DNA from: Acidobacteriota bacterium
Lineage (GTDB): Bacteria > Acidobacteriota > Terriglobia > Acidiferrales > UBA7541
Direction: 5' to 3'
NCBI GenBank assembly: GCA_013289825.1
Contig: JABCZF010000017.1
Coordinates: forward strand, 36,658 to 100,657
DNA length: 64,000 nucleotides
Positions 18,255 to 27,088 of the stretch are shown here, in pieces. The notes below the pieces were generated by a model, which saw nothing but the letters and a program-made list of their open reading frames with translations, was not told the DNA's origin and ran no database searches. How positions within the stretch are numbered: the first letter of the stretch is position 1; the number at the start of each line of letters is the position of its first letter. The translations under genes were made by a program, and so were the position numbers.

Positions 18255-18457
18255 GGCAACCTCCGAAACTCGATTTCCTCCTTATTGTTGGGCGACCAGC
18301 CGCGAAAAGCAAATCAACCAACCGCTCCTAAGGGGGTCAGTTTCCGATTAGCGCGCCGGCGAGCCAAAAAATGCGCTGCATTCTCAGGGGTTGGCGAGAG
18401 GCAGCCGAAGAGGTCGTCCTCGTCATGTCCATTGCATTGTTGAAAATGAAATGCACT

Positions 18458-19252
18458 TTAGCGAAATGCGGCGGTCAACCCACCGTCGACAATCAACGAG
18501 TGACCAGTCACGTAGGAAGCCGCGCTCGAACACAACCAAAGCACCGCGTCAGCGGCTTCTTCCGGCCGTCCGACCCGGCCGAGCGGGACCGCTTGCATTA
18601 GGCCTGTTTCCGCAGCCAGGGGATCCTCGGGCGAAACCCGTTCGAAGACGCCTCGTAGCATGGGAGTGTCAAAACCGCCAGGCACCAGCCCGTTGATGCG
18701 AATTCCCTGTTTTGCGTATTCCTGGGCGGCGGACTTTGTGAGTCCAAGCACGCCCGCCTTCGAGGCGGCGTATAGCGCGTTTTGAGGCACTCCGCCAAGG
18801 CCATTAACCGAGGAGGTGTTCACAATCGCGCCACCGGCACCTTGATCGAGCAGTTGTCTGATCTCATGCTTCATGCACAGCCAAACGCTCTTGAGGTTGA
18901 TCGCGATGTGCCTATCAAATTCCTCCTCTGAGAAGTCCGCAGAGAGCTTGAAGACTCCGACGTCAACCGCAGCCGCATTATTGAAGGCATAGTCTAGCCG
19001 CCCGAATCGCGCGATGGTGCGGCTTATGAGCTGCTCCACCTGCCCGGACTGCGAGACATCGGTCGGAATGAAGTCAGCTTCGGCCCCCAGGGCCTCCAGC
19101 TCGCGCCGCACGAACTCGCCCCGCTCCGCACCTCTGCTAGCGATGACCACCATGGCTCCCTCACGTGCAAAGCCGAGCGCTGCAGCTCGCCCGATGCCCG
19201 AACTGCCGCCGGTGATTAGAGCCACGGTTCCTGCAAATCGTCTCTCGGTCAT
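18458..19252 (-). CDS. SDR-family NAD(P)-dependent oxidoreductase
   Basis: 264 residues. Classical short-chain dehydrogenase: cofactor motif 'LITGGSSGIGRAAALGF' (TGxxxGIG), 'NNAAAVDV' (NNAx), catalytic 'SSVNGLGG' serine and 'YAASKAG' (YxxxK), and 'PGGFDTPM'. GGAGGGA lies seven bases before the ATG. A cytosolic oxidoreductase; substrate not identifiable. It is divergent from the secreted hydrolase at 19354 with about 100 bases between them. Confidence 0.93.
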   Translation of the reverse strand: MTERRFAGTVALITGGSSGIGRAAALGFAREGAMVVIASRGAERGEFVRRELEALGAEADFIPTDVSQSGQVEQLISRTIARFGRLDYAFNNAAAVDVGVFKLSADFSEEEFDRHIAINLKSVWLCMKHEIRQLLDQGAGGAIVNTSSVNGLGGVPQNALYAASKAGVLGLTKSAAQEYAKQGIRINGLVPGGFDTPMLRGVFERVSPEDPLAAETGLMQAVPLGRVGRPEEAADAVLWLCSSAASYVTGHSLIVDGGLTAAFR

Positions 19253-19353
19253 GGTACGTTCCCTCCAGGTATGGTCGCCTACTCGGAAAGTATAGTGGAC
19301 GCGTAGACTGTTAATGCTCCATCACCGGTTGCTTGGAGGTTCGGAGATCATCC

Positions 19354-20250
19354 ATGCGAGTACTACTCTCCTCTCTCTTTCTCGCGGTATCCATTGCTGC
19401 GCAGAATCCGCCCGCCCTCGATCCTGCCAAGGTCTTTGCTTACGACGCCAGTAAGCCGCTCAATCTGAAGATGGGCAAGAGCGAAGAGGTCGAGATGATG
19501 CAAGTCGCTGAGATCTCCTACGACTCACCAAAAATCGGGCGCGTGCCGGGTTACATGGTTGTCCCACCGGGCGAAGGGCCGTTCGCTGCGATCCTGTACA
19601 TGCATTGGGGACAGGGAAACAAAGGCGAGTGGCTGGCAGAAGGCGTGGAAATGGCCAAGCGCGGAGCGGTCTGCTTGATGATCGACGCGCCGTACTGGCG
19701 TCCAGACGTTCCATCGCCTGCCCCGAGCAACAGGGCCGAAGCCGAACGCGACGGCCACATCCAGTTGGTCGTGGATCTGCGCCGCGCCGTGGACGTGCTG
19801 GTGGCGCGCAAAGATGTCGACCCCAAGCGCATTGGATATGTCGGCCATTCCCTGGGCGCGACCTGGGGCGGGCCGCTGGCAGCGGTGGAGAAGCGGATCA
19901 AGATGTTCGTTCTGATGGGTGGCCTGCCGTCGCTGACGAGCTACGACGATGACAGCTTTTACGCCGAGCTGCAGCGCGCTTCGACGCCAAGAAATGAGTT
20001 CCAGAAATATGCAGCAGTGATCGAGCCTTACAATCCGGAGCACTTCGTTGCGAACACTGGGCCGGCGAAGATCTATTTCCAATGGGCGCAGCACGACATG
20101 TACATCAGCGAACATTCTGCGGACGAATACTATCAGGCCGTTGGTGGCCCGAAGGAGCAACACTGGTACTTCACCAGCCACGAGTTCAACGATGCCCGGT
20201 CACCTTACGATCGTCGTGAATGGCTGAGGAAAGAACTAAGGTTGCATTAG
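19354..20250 (+). CDS. Secreted alpha/beta hydrolase (dienelactone-hydrolase-like)
   Basis: ATG 19354 is preferred over the TTG at 19333 because it starts a clean Sec signal peptide (MRVLLSSLFLAVSIAAQ) and has CGGAGA eight bases upstream. The 298-residue product has the nucleophile elbow 'GYVGHSLGATWGG' (GHSLG serine), an earlier 'YMHWGQGNKGEW' oxyanion region, and a late 'FTSHEFND' histidine. Probably an exported esterase or peptidase-like hydrolase; substrate unknown. Confidence 0.88.
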   Translation: MRVLLSSLFLAVSIAAQNPPALDPAKVFAYDASKPLNLKMGKSEEVEMMQVAEISYDSPKIGRVPGYMVVPPGEGPFAAILYMHWGQGNKGEWLAEGVEMAKRGAVCLMIDAPYWRPDVPSPAPSNRAEAERDGHIQLVVDLRRAVDVLVARKDVDPKRIGYVGHSLGATWGGPLAAVEKRIKMFVLMGGLPSLTSYDDDSFYAELQRASTPRNEFQKYAAVIEPYNPEHFVANTGPAKIYFQWAQHDMYISEHSADEYYQAVGGPKEQHWYFTSHEFNDARSPYDRREWLRKELRLH

Positions 20251-20511
20251 ACCCGAAAATGGCGCTGTTAGGCTGACCTGTGAAGCAGGAACCCGCCGAA
20301 GCGACCATGCGAATCTCATGGTTTCGCCGTCGGAATCCTCGCCATCAATGGCGAGGAGGATGTCAACGGGCTACAACCGACGATTCTGGAAGCGACCTGA
20401 CAGCGTTCTGACTGTACTTGAAGTATTCGCCGAGCTTGTTTGCCTCGCGCCTTCGCACACCTACCGTTCTCTTTCTATTCTGGCGCTTTTGGATCACGCC
20501 TAGAAATGCCA
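20251..20511. other. Intergenic region with a perfect palindrome
   Basis: No gene is seen here. It contains a 22-base near-perfect inverted repeat at 20336-20357 (ten-base arms around a CA centre). There is no T-run after it, so it is more likely a protein-binding or relict site than a terminator. The ACTCTG operator array begins immediately after this stretch. Confidence 0.45.
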
Positions 20512-20560
20512 TTGACAATACTCTGTAATTCAGAGTACTCTGCATACATGAGGTACTCTG
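20512..20560 (+). promoter_or_regulatory. Promoter with ACTCTG half-site operator array
   Basis: TTGACA at 20512-20517 is a good -35 element; a weak -10 (TACTCT) lies about 18 bases on. Interleaved are four half-sites of ACTCTG: 20520-20525 forward, 20531-20536 reverse, 20537-20542 forward and 20555-20560 forward. The first two form an inverted repeat with a five-base spacer, and the middle pair forms the perfect 12-base palindrome CAGAGTACTCTG. The downstream operon ends with a winged-helix regulator gene (21849), so autorepression by that protein is the simplest inference. Confidence 0.6.
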
Positions 20561-20606
20561 GAATGGTTTTCCTCGCAATGGGGCTTCTGTCTCAAGGAGT
20601 TCGCCA

Positions 20607-21176
20607 ATGAAAGCCGCGATTTCTAGCTTCACTCTTCCACTCTTTCTTTCCACCACGTTGCTTGCAGCAGCATTCATGATTTCGTTCAGTCTCTCGCTAG
20701 CCGCACAGCAGCCCGTTTCGAACAGCGTCGACGCGCAGCGCGAGGCCATGCGCAAGCTTTCGTTTCTGGCCGGTCGCTGGTCGGGGCCGGTCAGCATCGT
20801 TCACGGACCGGGCGAAGCGCTTCATCTCACCCAGACGGAAGATGTCGAGTACAAGCTTGACGGCCTCATCCTGCTCATCGAGGGCAAAAGCACCAGCGCC
20901 GACGGCAAAGTACTGTTCAGCGCCTTAGCCACGATTGCGTACGACGATGCCTCCCATACCTATCGTTTCCGGGCCTACCATGACGGCCACTACCTCGACA
21001 CGGAGCTTTCGGTGCCCGCTAACGGCTTTTCGTGGAGCTTTACGGCCGGGCCGGTGCACATGGTAAACACCATGCACCTGACCGCCAAAGGCGAGTGGGA
21101 CGAAGTCACCGAGGCGACCGTTGGCAGCAATCCTCCGCATCCGAGCATGGAAATGCAGCTTCAACATCAGCCTTGA
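20607..21176 (+). CDS. Exported DUF1579-like (lipocalin-type) protein
   Basis: 189 residues; AAGGAG seven bases before the ATG. Signal peptide to about residue 33 ('SLSLAAQQ'). The mature part starts 'MRKLSFLAGRWSGPV', the FLxGxW pattern of DUF1579 and related lipocalin-like domains, with alternating beta strands ('EDVEYKLDGLILLIEGKS', 'ATIAYDDASHTYRFRAYHDG'). Probably a small beta-barrel ligand-binding protein in the periplasm. First gene of a three-gene operon with a membrane protein and a winged-helix regulator. Confidence 0.75.
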   Translation: MKAAISSFTLPLFLSTTLLAAAFMISFSLSLAAQQPVSNSVDAQREAMRKLSFLAGRWSGPVSIVHGPGEALHLTQTEDVEYKLDGLILLIEGKSTSADGKVLFSALATIAYDDASHTYRFRAYHDGHYLDTELSVPANGFSWSFTAGPVHMVNTMHLTAKGEWDEVTEATVGSNPPHPSMEMQLQHQP

Positions 21177-21253
21177 AGCGTCGTGCGCGCGCGGCCGTGC
21201 GGGCAAAGCAAAGAATAATGGGGTAATTCGAGCTTCGTCAAAGGAGAACTGCC

Positions 21254-21856
21254 ATGCAGGACCACACCACCCAGCAGGAACTGAAGGACAGGCTGAGTCT
21301 CATCGAGAGCATGATCGCCGAAGGACGCCGGAACACTGAGAGCTGGGGGTGGGCGTTCGTGCTGTGGGGCGTTGTTTATTATCTGGCCATCGCCTGGTCC
21401 GCGTGGGGTCACAGCGTGTGGGCTTGGCCAGTCACTATGTTGACCGCGGCTATGGTTACCGTGGTCGTTGCATCTTTAAAGGTCGGCAATCTTCCGGGGA
21501 CCACCCTGGGCCGGGCCATCGGTTCTATCTGGATGGCCTTAGGAATTTCGATGTTTCTGCTCTTTCTAGGCCTCGGCCTGAGTGGAAGACTGTCCGATCA
21601 GCATCTCTTTGTGGCCGTGATATCGGCCATACTGGGCATGGCCAACGGAGCCTCGGCCCTGATTCTTCGCTGGAAGGTTCAGTTCGTGTGCGCTGTCGTG
21701 TGGTGGGTGGCGGTTGTGACGGCGTGCTTTGGCAGCGATGCGCAGAGCATGATCGTGTTTCTAGTCGCCATCTTTCTCTGCCAGATCGTGTTCGGCATCT
21801 ACGGCGTGATCGCCGAAACGCAGGAGCGCAAACGGCGCGGTCCACTCCATGCCTGA
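21254..21856 (+). CDS. Integral membrane protein
   Basis: 200 residues with an AAGGAG ribosome-binding site. A hydrophilic N-terminus (MQDHTTQQELKDRLSLIESM) precedes six hydrophobic segments (from 'WGWAFVLWGVVYYLAIAW' to 'MIVFLVAIFLCQIVFGIYGV'). No catalytic motif is recognised. Its end overlaps the start of the regulator gene by eight bases, so the two are translationally coupled. Such membrane proteins beside a small winged-helix regulator may report envelope state to it; this is inference. Confidence 0.75.
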   Translation: MQDHTTQQELKDRLSLIESMIAEGRRNTESWGWAFVLWGVVYYLAIAWSAWGHSVWAWPVTMLTAAMVTVVVASLKVGNLPGTTLGRAIGSIWMALGISMFLLFLGLGLSGRLSDQHLFVAVISAILGMANGASALILRWKVQFVCAVVWWVAVVTACFGSDAQSMIVFLVAIFLCQIVFGIYGVIAETQERKRRGPLHA

Positions 21857-22151
21857 TTTGCCCGCGCTCAATCCCGTGGTTCACGGCAGGCTGCGACTGG
21901 CTCTGCTTTCGCTGCTCAGCGGCGTGGAAGAGGCTGAGTTTACATGGCTCCGCGCCAAGACGGAGGCCACAGACGGCAACCTGGGCGCGCAACTGCTCAA
22001 GCTCGAGGAAGCCGGGTACGTGGCTGTCGAAAAGAAATTCGTGTTGCGCAAGCCGCAAACCCTCTATCGCATTACCGAAACCGGCCGCCAAGCCCTCATT
22101 GAATACGTCCAGGCATTGAAACAATTGCTCGGCCCAGCTATGGATGCCTAG
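21849..22151 (+). CDS. Winged-helix transcriptional regulator (HTH_34/MarR-like)
   Basis: 100 residues: 'NPVVHGRLRLALLSLLSGVEEAEFTWLRAKTEATDGNLGAQLLKLEEAGYVAVEK' is the compact winged helix of the HTH_34-type regulators ('LNPVVH.RLRLAIL...T.GNLS.HL.KLE.AGYV'), followed by the wing 'KPQTLYRITETGRQAL'. Overlaps the membrane-protein gene by eight bases. It probably binds the ACTCTG array upstream of 20607. Confidence 0.88.
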   Translation: MPDLPALNPVVHGRLRLALLSLLSGVEEAEFTWLRAKTEATDGNLGAQLLKLEEAGYVAVEKKFVLRKPQTLYRITETGRQALIEYVQALKQLLGPAMDA

Positions 22152-22464
22152 AGCATGCTTCACAATTGGTCTTTGTGCATTCGGCTTGTCGCCGCATCCC
22201 AGACGAGTCCCGGCCATAAGCATTTGGGCCGAGGGGACTGCCTGCTTCTAGCTGGCAGCGGGAATCGGCTTGCCTTCCTTTCCGTTCTCTGCTAACTAGG
22301 CATTTTTCTGCGACCTACAAAATAGCTCGCCGCGAACTCGGAAACCGTCTGGCACACGCGCGAGCAATTGGGTTCCGGCCAAAGGAGCTTCCTGCGGAGC
22401 ATCGAATTCCCGGGGGCTCGAACCATTCGTGGAGGAGTTTGTTGTGCAGGAACATCCCAACCGA
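22152..22464. other. Intergenic region, nothing recognised
   Basis: About 310 bases between the convergent regulator gene and the exported beta-propeller-like gene. No open frame with coding character, no clear hairpin with T-run and no tRNA-like fold was seen. Confidence 0.5.
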
Positions 22465-23229
22465 TTATTCCATTTCGGCTTTGACAAACACGATTAGCCG
22501 CCCGTCGGCAGACATGGATGGTTGTCCGCAATTCGCACCGTCACAGTGGCTAACATCGACCGGCTCCTGACTGTTCACCTTCTGGAAGACATCTGTCCAT
22601 TCTATGGGGCCCGAGATGGCCTGCTTTGTTTCTCGCTTCACGTAAACGCGCTTGTCGCCATAAACCCGATCCCAGCTTTCGAGGTTCTCAACCATCTGGA
22701 GGTCCTCACTCGCGGTTGGGTCGTAAGGCTCCGGCGTAACCTTGCCACTGCTTATCGAAAGCAAGCCCACTCGCGGATGCCCGCTTGATCCATCGGACTG
22801 CAATACGAGTACCACGTCCGGATCATCAGCGCTGGAGGCGACAAGTTTGGTGATGCTGCTAATCGCATAGAGCTTCTTACCTGGCGAACCTCCTGCCGGA
22901 AACCGCCAGATCTCGGATTCCTTGAGCGCCAGGATGTCCTTGCTTGTTGCTAGGAAGATCGGAGAGCGATAGCCGGCACGCTCCGTTATGGCGCGAGTGC
23001 TTCGCGGTCCTAGCTCAGCCACCCACAATTGACCGCTTCTTAGCTCGCTGGGACCCTTCAACGTGCCTGGACTGTCGGAGATTCCCAAGAACTTGAGCAG
23101 CTTATCTGCAAGCTTTGCTGCTTGCTTTTGCTTGCCCGCAGTACTCGTGTCACTTTTCTGGGTTTGGCCAGTCGCAAAACTGGTTAACAACACAACTAAG
23201 ACGAAGCTCGCGCTGCATGATCTCTTCAT
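22465..23229 (-). CDS. Exported beta-propeller-like protein of unknown function
   Basis: 254 residues from ATG 23229 (GTAGGAAC upstream); signal peptide ends at 'SFATGQ'. Repeated strand-turn patterns ('SPIFLATSKDILALKESEIWRFP', 'DPDVVLVLQSDG', 'PSMSADGRLIVFVKAE') resemble TolB/WD40-like blades. Two cysteines in 'SHCDGANCGQPS' may form a disulfide. It begins five bases after the membrane-protein gene and is the third gene of the CHAT operon. Function unknown; perhaps a sensor or scaffold. Confidence 0.65.
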   Translation of the reverse strand: MKRSCSASFVLVVLLTSFATGQTQKSDTSTAGKQKQAAKLADKLLKFLGISDSPGTLKGPSELRSGQLWVAELGPRSTRAITERAGYRSPIFLATSKDILALKESEIWRFPAGGSPGKKLYAISSITKLVASSADDPDVVLVLQSDGSSGHPRVGLLSISSGKVTPEPYDPTASEDLQMVENLESWDRVYGDKRVYVKRETKQAISGPIEWTDVFQKVNSQEPVDVSHCDGANCGQPSMSADGRLIVFVKAEME

Positions 23230-23234
23230 AGTTC

Positions 23235-24143
23235 CTACCTCGCACACGGGCGGCTGTTTGAATGGTCGGCGCTAAAGAGCACGCAATAGATATCATCATA
23301 AGCGATGATCTTTACCTTCCCGTCTTTCCTCGGGATGGTGAGCAGCGTTCGCTTGTCTCCGGAACCGATAATGAAATAGGTAAATGCATCTTTGCTGTCC
23401 CACACCACCCAGCCACGCTCTCCATCCAAGAGTCTGTCATCGCCGCCTAATTCGGAGACGCGGGGAAGTAGCTGCGTGGAGATCAGCACGCCGTAGTTGA
23501 CCGGCAAGAGCAGGAATTCCACCGCAACCAGAAAACCAAGTACAGCCAAGAGCAGCTTGGCCATGGAGGTCGTAGCACTTCCACGGCGCAATACATAGCA
23601 AAAGATGCCGCCGGTCAGAAGCGCGCCTGCCACAAGTCCGCTGTAATAAAACGAAAGCCTGCCGTCGCCGGAAAGCAGGACCGAGCTGATCCACTCATCA
23701 GGAAGCTGTTTCTGCAAGAGTACATTGCCCAGCGCAAAGCATCTCCGCAAAACGAACTGGATAAACGCAATCGCCAGAATCGTACCCAGAAGCGGCAGTC
23801 GGGCTGGCTTTGTCGTCCACCCTGCCGCCCAATGACCGAGCCGATCCCTGACGGCTGTCGGCGTCAGCGCGTAGGGCACATAACCAATTGCCGCCAGCAC
23901 CAGAACCAGGATTAGTACGTTGGGCACCGACGAAACCAGGTACACCAGAAAACGGCAGCCGGCAAAAAAATACTTCTCATCGAGGAGATCCAGGTTGGTC
24001 GCGACGCCATAGGTGCTCAGTTGAAAGCGAAGCGTCAAATATCCAAGCAGGTAAAGCAGGAAGGAGCCAAGTGCTGCGAATGCCGACCACTTAGTAGCGA
24101 CGCCGCCTAGCTTCTCTACGAAGTTGCTCGATACATCGGCCAT
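23235..24143 (-). CDS. Polytopic membrane protein of the CHAT operon
   Basis: 302 residues. Hydrophobic segments at about residues 20-40, 60-85, 112-135, 165-185 and 195-215 give roughly five membrane passes, followed by a soluble ~85-residue C-terminus ('GVLISTQLLPRVSELGGDDRLL', 'FTYFIIGSGDKRTLLTIPRKDGKVKIIAYDDIYCVLF') with strand character. Its ATG directly abuts the TAA of the upstream CHAT gene (no spacer), so the two are tightly coupled. No known family recognised. Confidence 0.7.
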   Translation of the reverse strand: MADVSSNFVEKLGGVATKWSAFAALGSFLLYLLGYLTLRFQLSTYGVATNLDLLDEKYFFAGCRFLVYLVSSVPNVLILVLVLAAIGYVPYALTPTAVRDRLGHWAAGWTTKPARLPLLGTILAIAFIQFVLRRCFALGNVLLQKQLPDEWISSVLLSGDGRLSFYYSGLVAGALLTGGIFCYVLRRGSATTSMAKLLLAVLGFLVAVEFLLLPVNYGVLISTQLLPRVSELGGDDRLLDGERGWVVWDSKDAFTYFIIGSGDKRTLLTIPRKDGKVKIIAYDDIYCVLFSADHSNSRPCAR

Positions 24144-26735
24144 TTATTTTCCCGTCATCACAAATGGCGCCCAGAAGAAGGGGTGACTGTACTCTGGGCG
24201 CGACTTCACCGCAATCAACGCCTTCCTGGCCGCTTCAGACGGGGGGTCGGTTTGTCCCGCCTTGTAGAAACTCTCCATCCACAACTTCGTGGACTGGGCA
24301 TTGACCTCCCAGGACGACAGCACCAGACTGCCGGCCCCTGCATAGAGCAACGATCGCACCATGCCCAGAACCTCATTGGCATGTGTGGCTTGGACGCGTC
24401 CCGTTTCACAAGCACTCAAGACCACCAGGCTGTTCTTCTGAAGCGGCAATCCAAACATCTCCGCTGCGGTGAGGCGCCCGCTGTCGGGCGGAGTCTCTTT
24501 GAACTGCAGATACGAAAGTAGCGGGTCGCTGGCATTAAACGTCCCGTGCACCGAAAGATGAACGACGCTGTAATCACCGACCCATGCCTTGATGTCCGTC
24601 TTGTTAACGGCACTCTGTGCCACGACTTTGCTCCGGCCAGGATAGAACTTTCCGATAGCATCCACCTCTTCGCGGGCATCGTGGATCTCCGGATCGGCTA
24701 CGGCTAGCAGCCGTCCGCTCTTCAAGGGAGACTTGTTCTCGAGGGTCGCAAGTACCGTTGCGCTCGGCGCATAAGAAATCGCGAAGGTCTCGCCCAGGTA
24801 TTTTCCGGTCGCTGGATTCTCGAGCGCCTGGAACGGTATCGAGTTCAGCTCCTCTTGCGGCACGATGATAAGGTGATTGCTCTTAATGTAGGAGAGAACC
24901 GGCTGGATGAGACAAAGAAACAGCTGGCGGGAACTCTCTTCATCAAACTTGGCCTCGGGAGCGTCTCTCCGGGCGACTAGGCTGTCGCGCAATGCCGTTG
25001 TCTTTTTGATGAGCTGGACGTGGGGCAAAAATACATCTTTTACCTGCACCTCGTGGCCATTGATGTGCCACAGCACGAGCATAGTGTCCATCACCACGTA
25101 ATAAAGAACGTCGTAACCTTCCTCAGCGGCGGAGCGCTGCACGTTCTGGAGCGTAACCGGCTGTGCAGCCGTGAGTTGCTTCAGGTTGGGCGCCTGTTTT
25201 GTGATGCGGGCCTCGAGCTGGTCATATTGCTGCTGCAGGTCAGCGATCTGACTCTCGAGCTGCACAATCTGTTTCAAACTCTGGTCACGATTCTTACTGC
25301 TGGTAAGGTTGAAGAGCTTCTCCTGCTGCGCGGCGATGTTGGTTCTAAGCGTTTGGAGTTGCGAGAAAAGCGTCCGCTCCTGGGCTGTACCCAGAGTCAG
25401 CGGACGGCTGGCGAGCAGGTCGGCCATGACCCGCGAACGCGAGCGTTCGAAAAGCGCGAAGGCCTCCGGGTACTGCTTGCGGTCCAGCAACAGCTGCGCG
25501 GGCCGGTAATAGCAGTCGATTTTGTCCTCCAGAAAAGCGCTGCGCGCCTGTTCGTCACCCAGCTTCCGCCGGTCCTTTTCCAGCAAATCATCGGCCTGCT
25601 TAAATGCCGCCAGGGCAGCCTCATCGTTGCCTTTGTTCTCCTCGAGTTGGCCCTCCATACATAGGTCCCCAGGATTGCGGTCAATCACGAGCGCACCCTG
25701 CTGTTGCATTCGAGCTTGGTAGTCCTTCACGTCCTTTACCAAATTTTCGAGGAGCATCGCCGTCTGAGGGTCCAGGGCGCCAGACGCGAAGCGTTCCGTC
25801 ACCAGAACATCTTTCGGCGCCCGCGGACTGAACATCTTCGTTTCCAGTATCTTCTGATCTCCGCTCTGCATTTTCTGTATCTGCGCCTTCTGTACCTCCA
25901 GGTCGTTCACAGTTGTTTGAAACGTCTGCGCGATAAAGTCATAGCCGAGCTCGCGGCTCAGGGCAATCGCCTTACCATAGTCAGCGCGGCACATTTCTAG
26001 TACGCGGCTGCAAACATCGGGGTTGTTCTGGTAGTCGCATTTCGTTGCGAGCTGGTAATAGATATCGCCGCGGTCGGCGTAGCCCAGGTAAAGCTGCTTC
26101 TTGTCTATCTCCGCACTCATGGCCAGAGCACGATCCAGGTTTTCACTGGCGGCTGCCAGGTTGCCGCGCTTGAGCTCAGCTTGGCTAGCAACATCGAGTG
26201 CTTCAAAGTAGAAATTCTTGTTGCCGCAATTCGCTCCCAGCCGCAGCGCTTCACGAAGGTGTCCTTCCGCGGCGTCCGCCTCTCCGATCCTTAGCTCTGA
26301 ATATGCTAGTCGTGCCAAGGCTTCGGTCTGATAGTCCGTGCGATTGGCACGTTTGGCGAGGTCGATCGCGGATTTGTAGATGGGCACGGCCTGGCCCCAT
26401 TGGTTCAGGAAACGCTGGATGTCGCCCATCTTGAACGCACTCCACGAGGCTCCCGCGAAATCCTGCCGCTTGAGAAACAGGTCGTAGCTGGCTTTTAGTT
26501 CAGACTGCGCCGAAGCGAGTTCGGAGAGCTGGCTCTTGGAGTCGCCCGTGCGACGAACATGATCTGTCCAACGATCGATCCTGGCGATGCCGCTTTTCTG
26601 TAGTTGCTGGGGATCGTTGCCCAACTGGGCGAAGCTCTGCTGTGATGGTGCCGCGAGGACGAACAGGCACAACGGCACGAAGCAAGAAAGCCGTCCTACC
26701 CGGAATTTCCTTTTTGACCTCGAAATCGGTAGCAT
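24144..26735 (-). CDS. Exported TPR-CHAT peptidase
   Basis: 863 residues; ATG 26735 with GAGGG five bases upstream. A Sec signal peptide ('CFVPLCLFVLAAPSQQSFAQ') indicates export. Residues ~50-450 are TPR-like helical repeats. Residues ~470-560 hold a coiled coil ('KQIVQLESQIADLQQQYDQLEARI'). The C-terminus is a CHAT (caspase-like) peptidase domain with catalytic H730 in 'VVHLSVHGTF' and C776 in 'LSACETGRV'; both residues of the dyad are present. CHAT domains cleave protein partners, as in HetF and TPR-CHAT (Craspase). Here the cell location and partners, a membrane protein and a propeller-like protein, suggest envelope signalling. Substrate unknown. Confidence 0.9.
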   Translation of the reverse strand: MLPISRSKRKFRVGRLSCFVPLCLFVLAAPSQQSFAQLGNDPQQLQKSGIARIDRWTDHVRRTGDSKSQLSELASAQSELKASYDLFLKRQDFAGASWSAFKMGDIQRFLNQWGQAVPIYKSAIDLAKRANRTDYQTEALARLAYSELRIGEADAAEGHLREALRLGANCGNKNFYFEALDVASQAELKRGNLAAASENLDRALAMSAEIDKKQLYLGYADRGDIYYQLATKCDYQNNPDVCSRVLEMCRADYGKAIALSRELGYDFIAQTFQTTVNDLEVQKAQIQKMQSGDQKILETKMFSPRAPKDVLVTERFASGALDPQTAMLLENLVKDVKDYQARMQQQGALVIDRNPGDLCMEGQLEENKGNDEAALAAFKQADDLLEKDRRKLGDEQARSAFLEDKIDCYYRPAQLLLDRKQYPEAFALFERSRSRVMADLLASRPLTLGTAQERTLFSQLQTLRTNIAAQQEKLFNLTSSKNRDQSLKQIVQLESQIADLQQQYDQLEARITKQAPNLKQLTAAQPVTLQNVQRSAAEEGYDVLYYVVMDTMLVLWHINGHEVQVKDVFLPHVQLIKKTTALRDSLVARRDAPEAKFDEESSRQLFLCLIQPVLSYIKSNHLIIVPQEELNSIPFQALENPATGKYLGETFAISYAPSATVLATLENKSPLKSGRLLAVADPEIHDAREEVDAIGKFYPGRSKVVAQSAVNKTDIKAWVGDYSVVHLSVHGTFNASDPLLSYLQFKETPPDSGRLTAAEMFGLPLQKNSLVVLSACETGRVQATHANEVLGMVRSLLYAGAGSLVLSSWEVNAQSTKLWMESFYKAGQTDPPSEAARKALIAVKSRPEYSHPFFWAPFVMTGK

Positions 26736-27088
26736 TCTGCCCTCATCTCACCTATCCACGATCGACATCGTCAGACAATTTTCCTCCGAACAAGCCCAGG
26801 CGTTTCGGCCATCCGCACCGGCACGGCCCGATTATGCTACAAGTAGTTGTGAGCCAAGAGGTGGCCTCGTTTCAAAGCTGGTCCCCTGGCTAAGGTCTCA
26901 GCTCAGAGGAGATTGCAGCTTATCGTTCTGGTTGGCATGTGCGGTGCGTTTAACAGGAGATCGCCAAGGATCCTCGGTCAAGTCCTCATCAAGCCCTGCC
27001 CGGCAACCCGCCAGCCGAGCCAAAAAACTGGGACCGGCTTCCGCCTGTCTCTTCGTCTCGATCGCCTGAGCCGCAACCCTCTGCCGCA
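26736..27088. other. Intergenic region upstream of the CHAT operon
   Basis: About 350 bases with no convincing gene. The promoter of the minus-strand CHAT operon must lie near its left end; only a weak candidate (TTGTCT near 26780, minus strand) was seen. The rest shows no recognised element. Confidence 0.4.

Noticed and set aside
22380..22440. tRNA-like T-loop word (GGTTCGAGCC on the minus strand)
   Set aside because: The flanking bases do not form the T stem or an acceptor stem.
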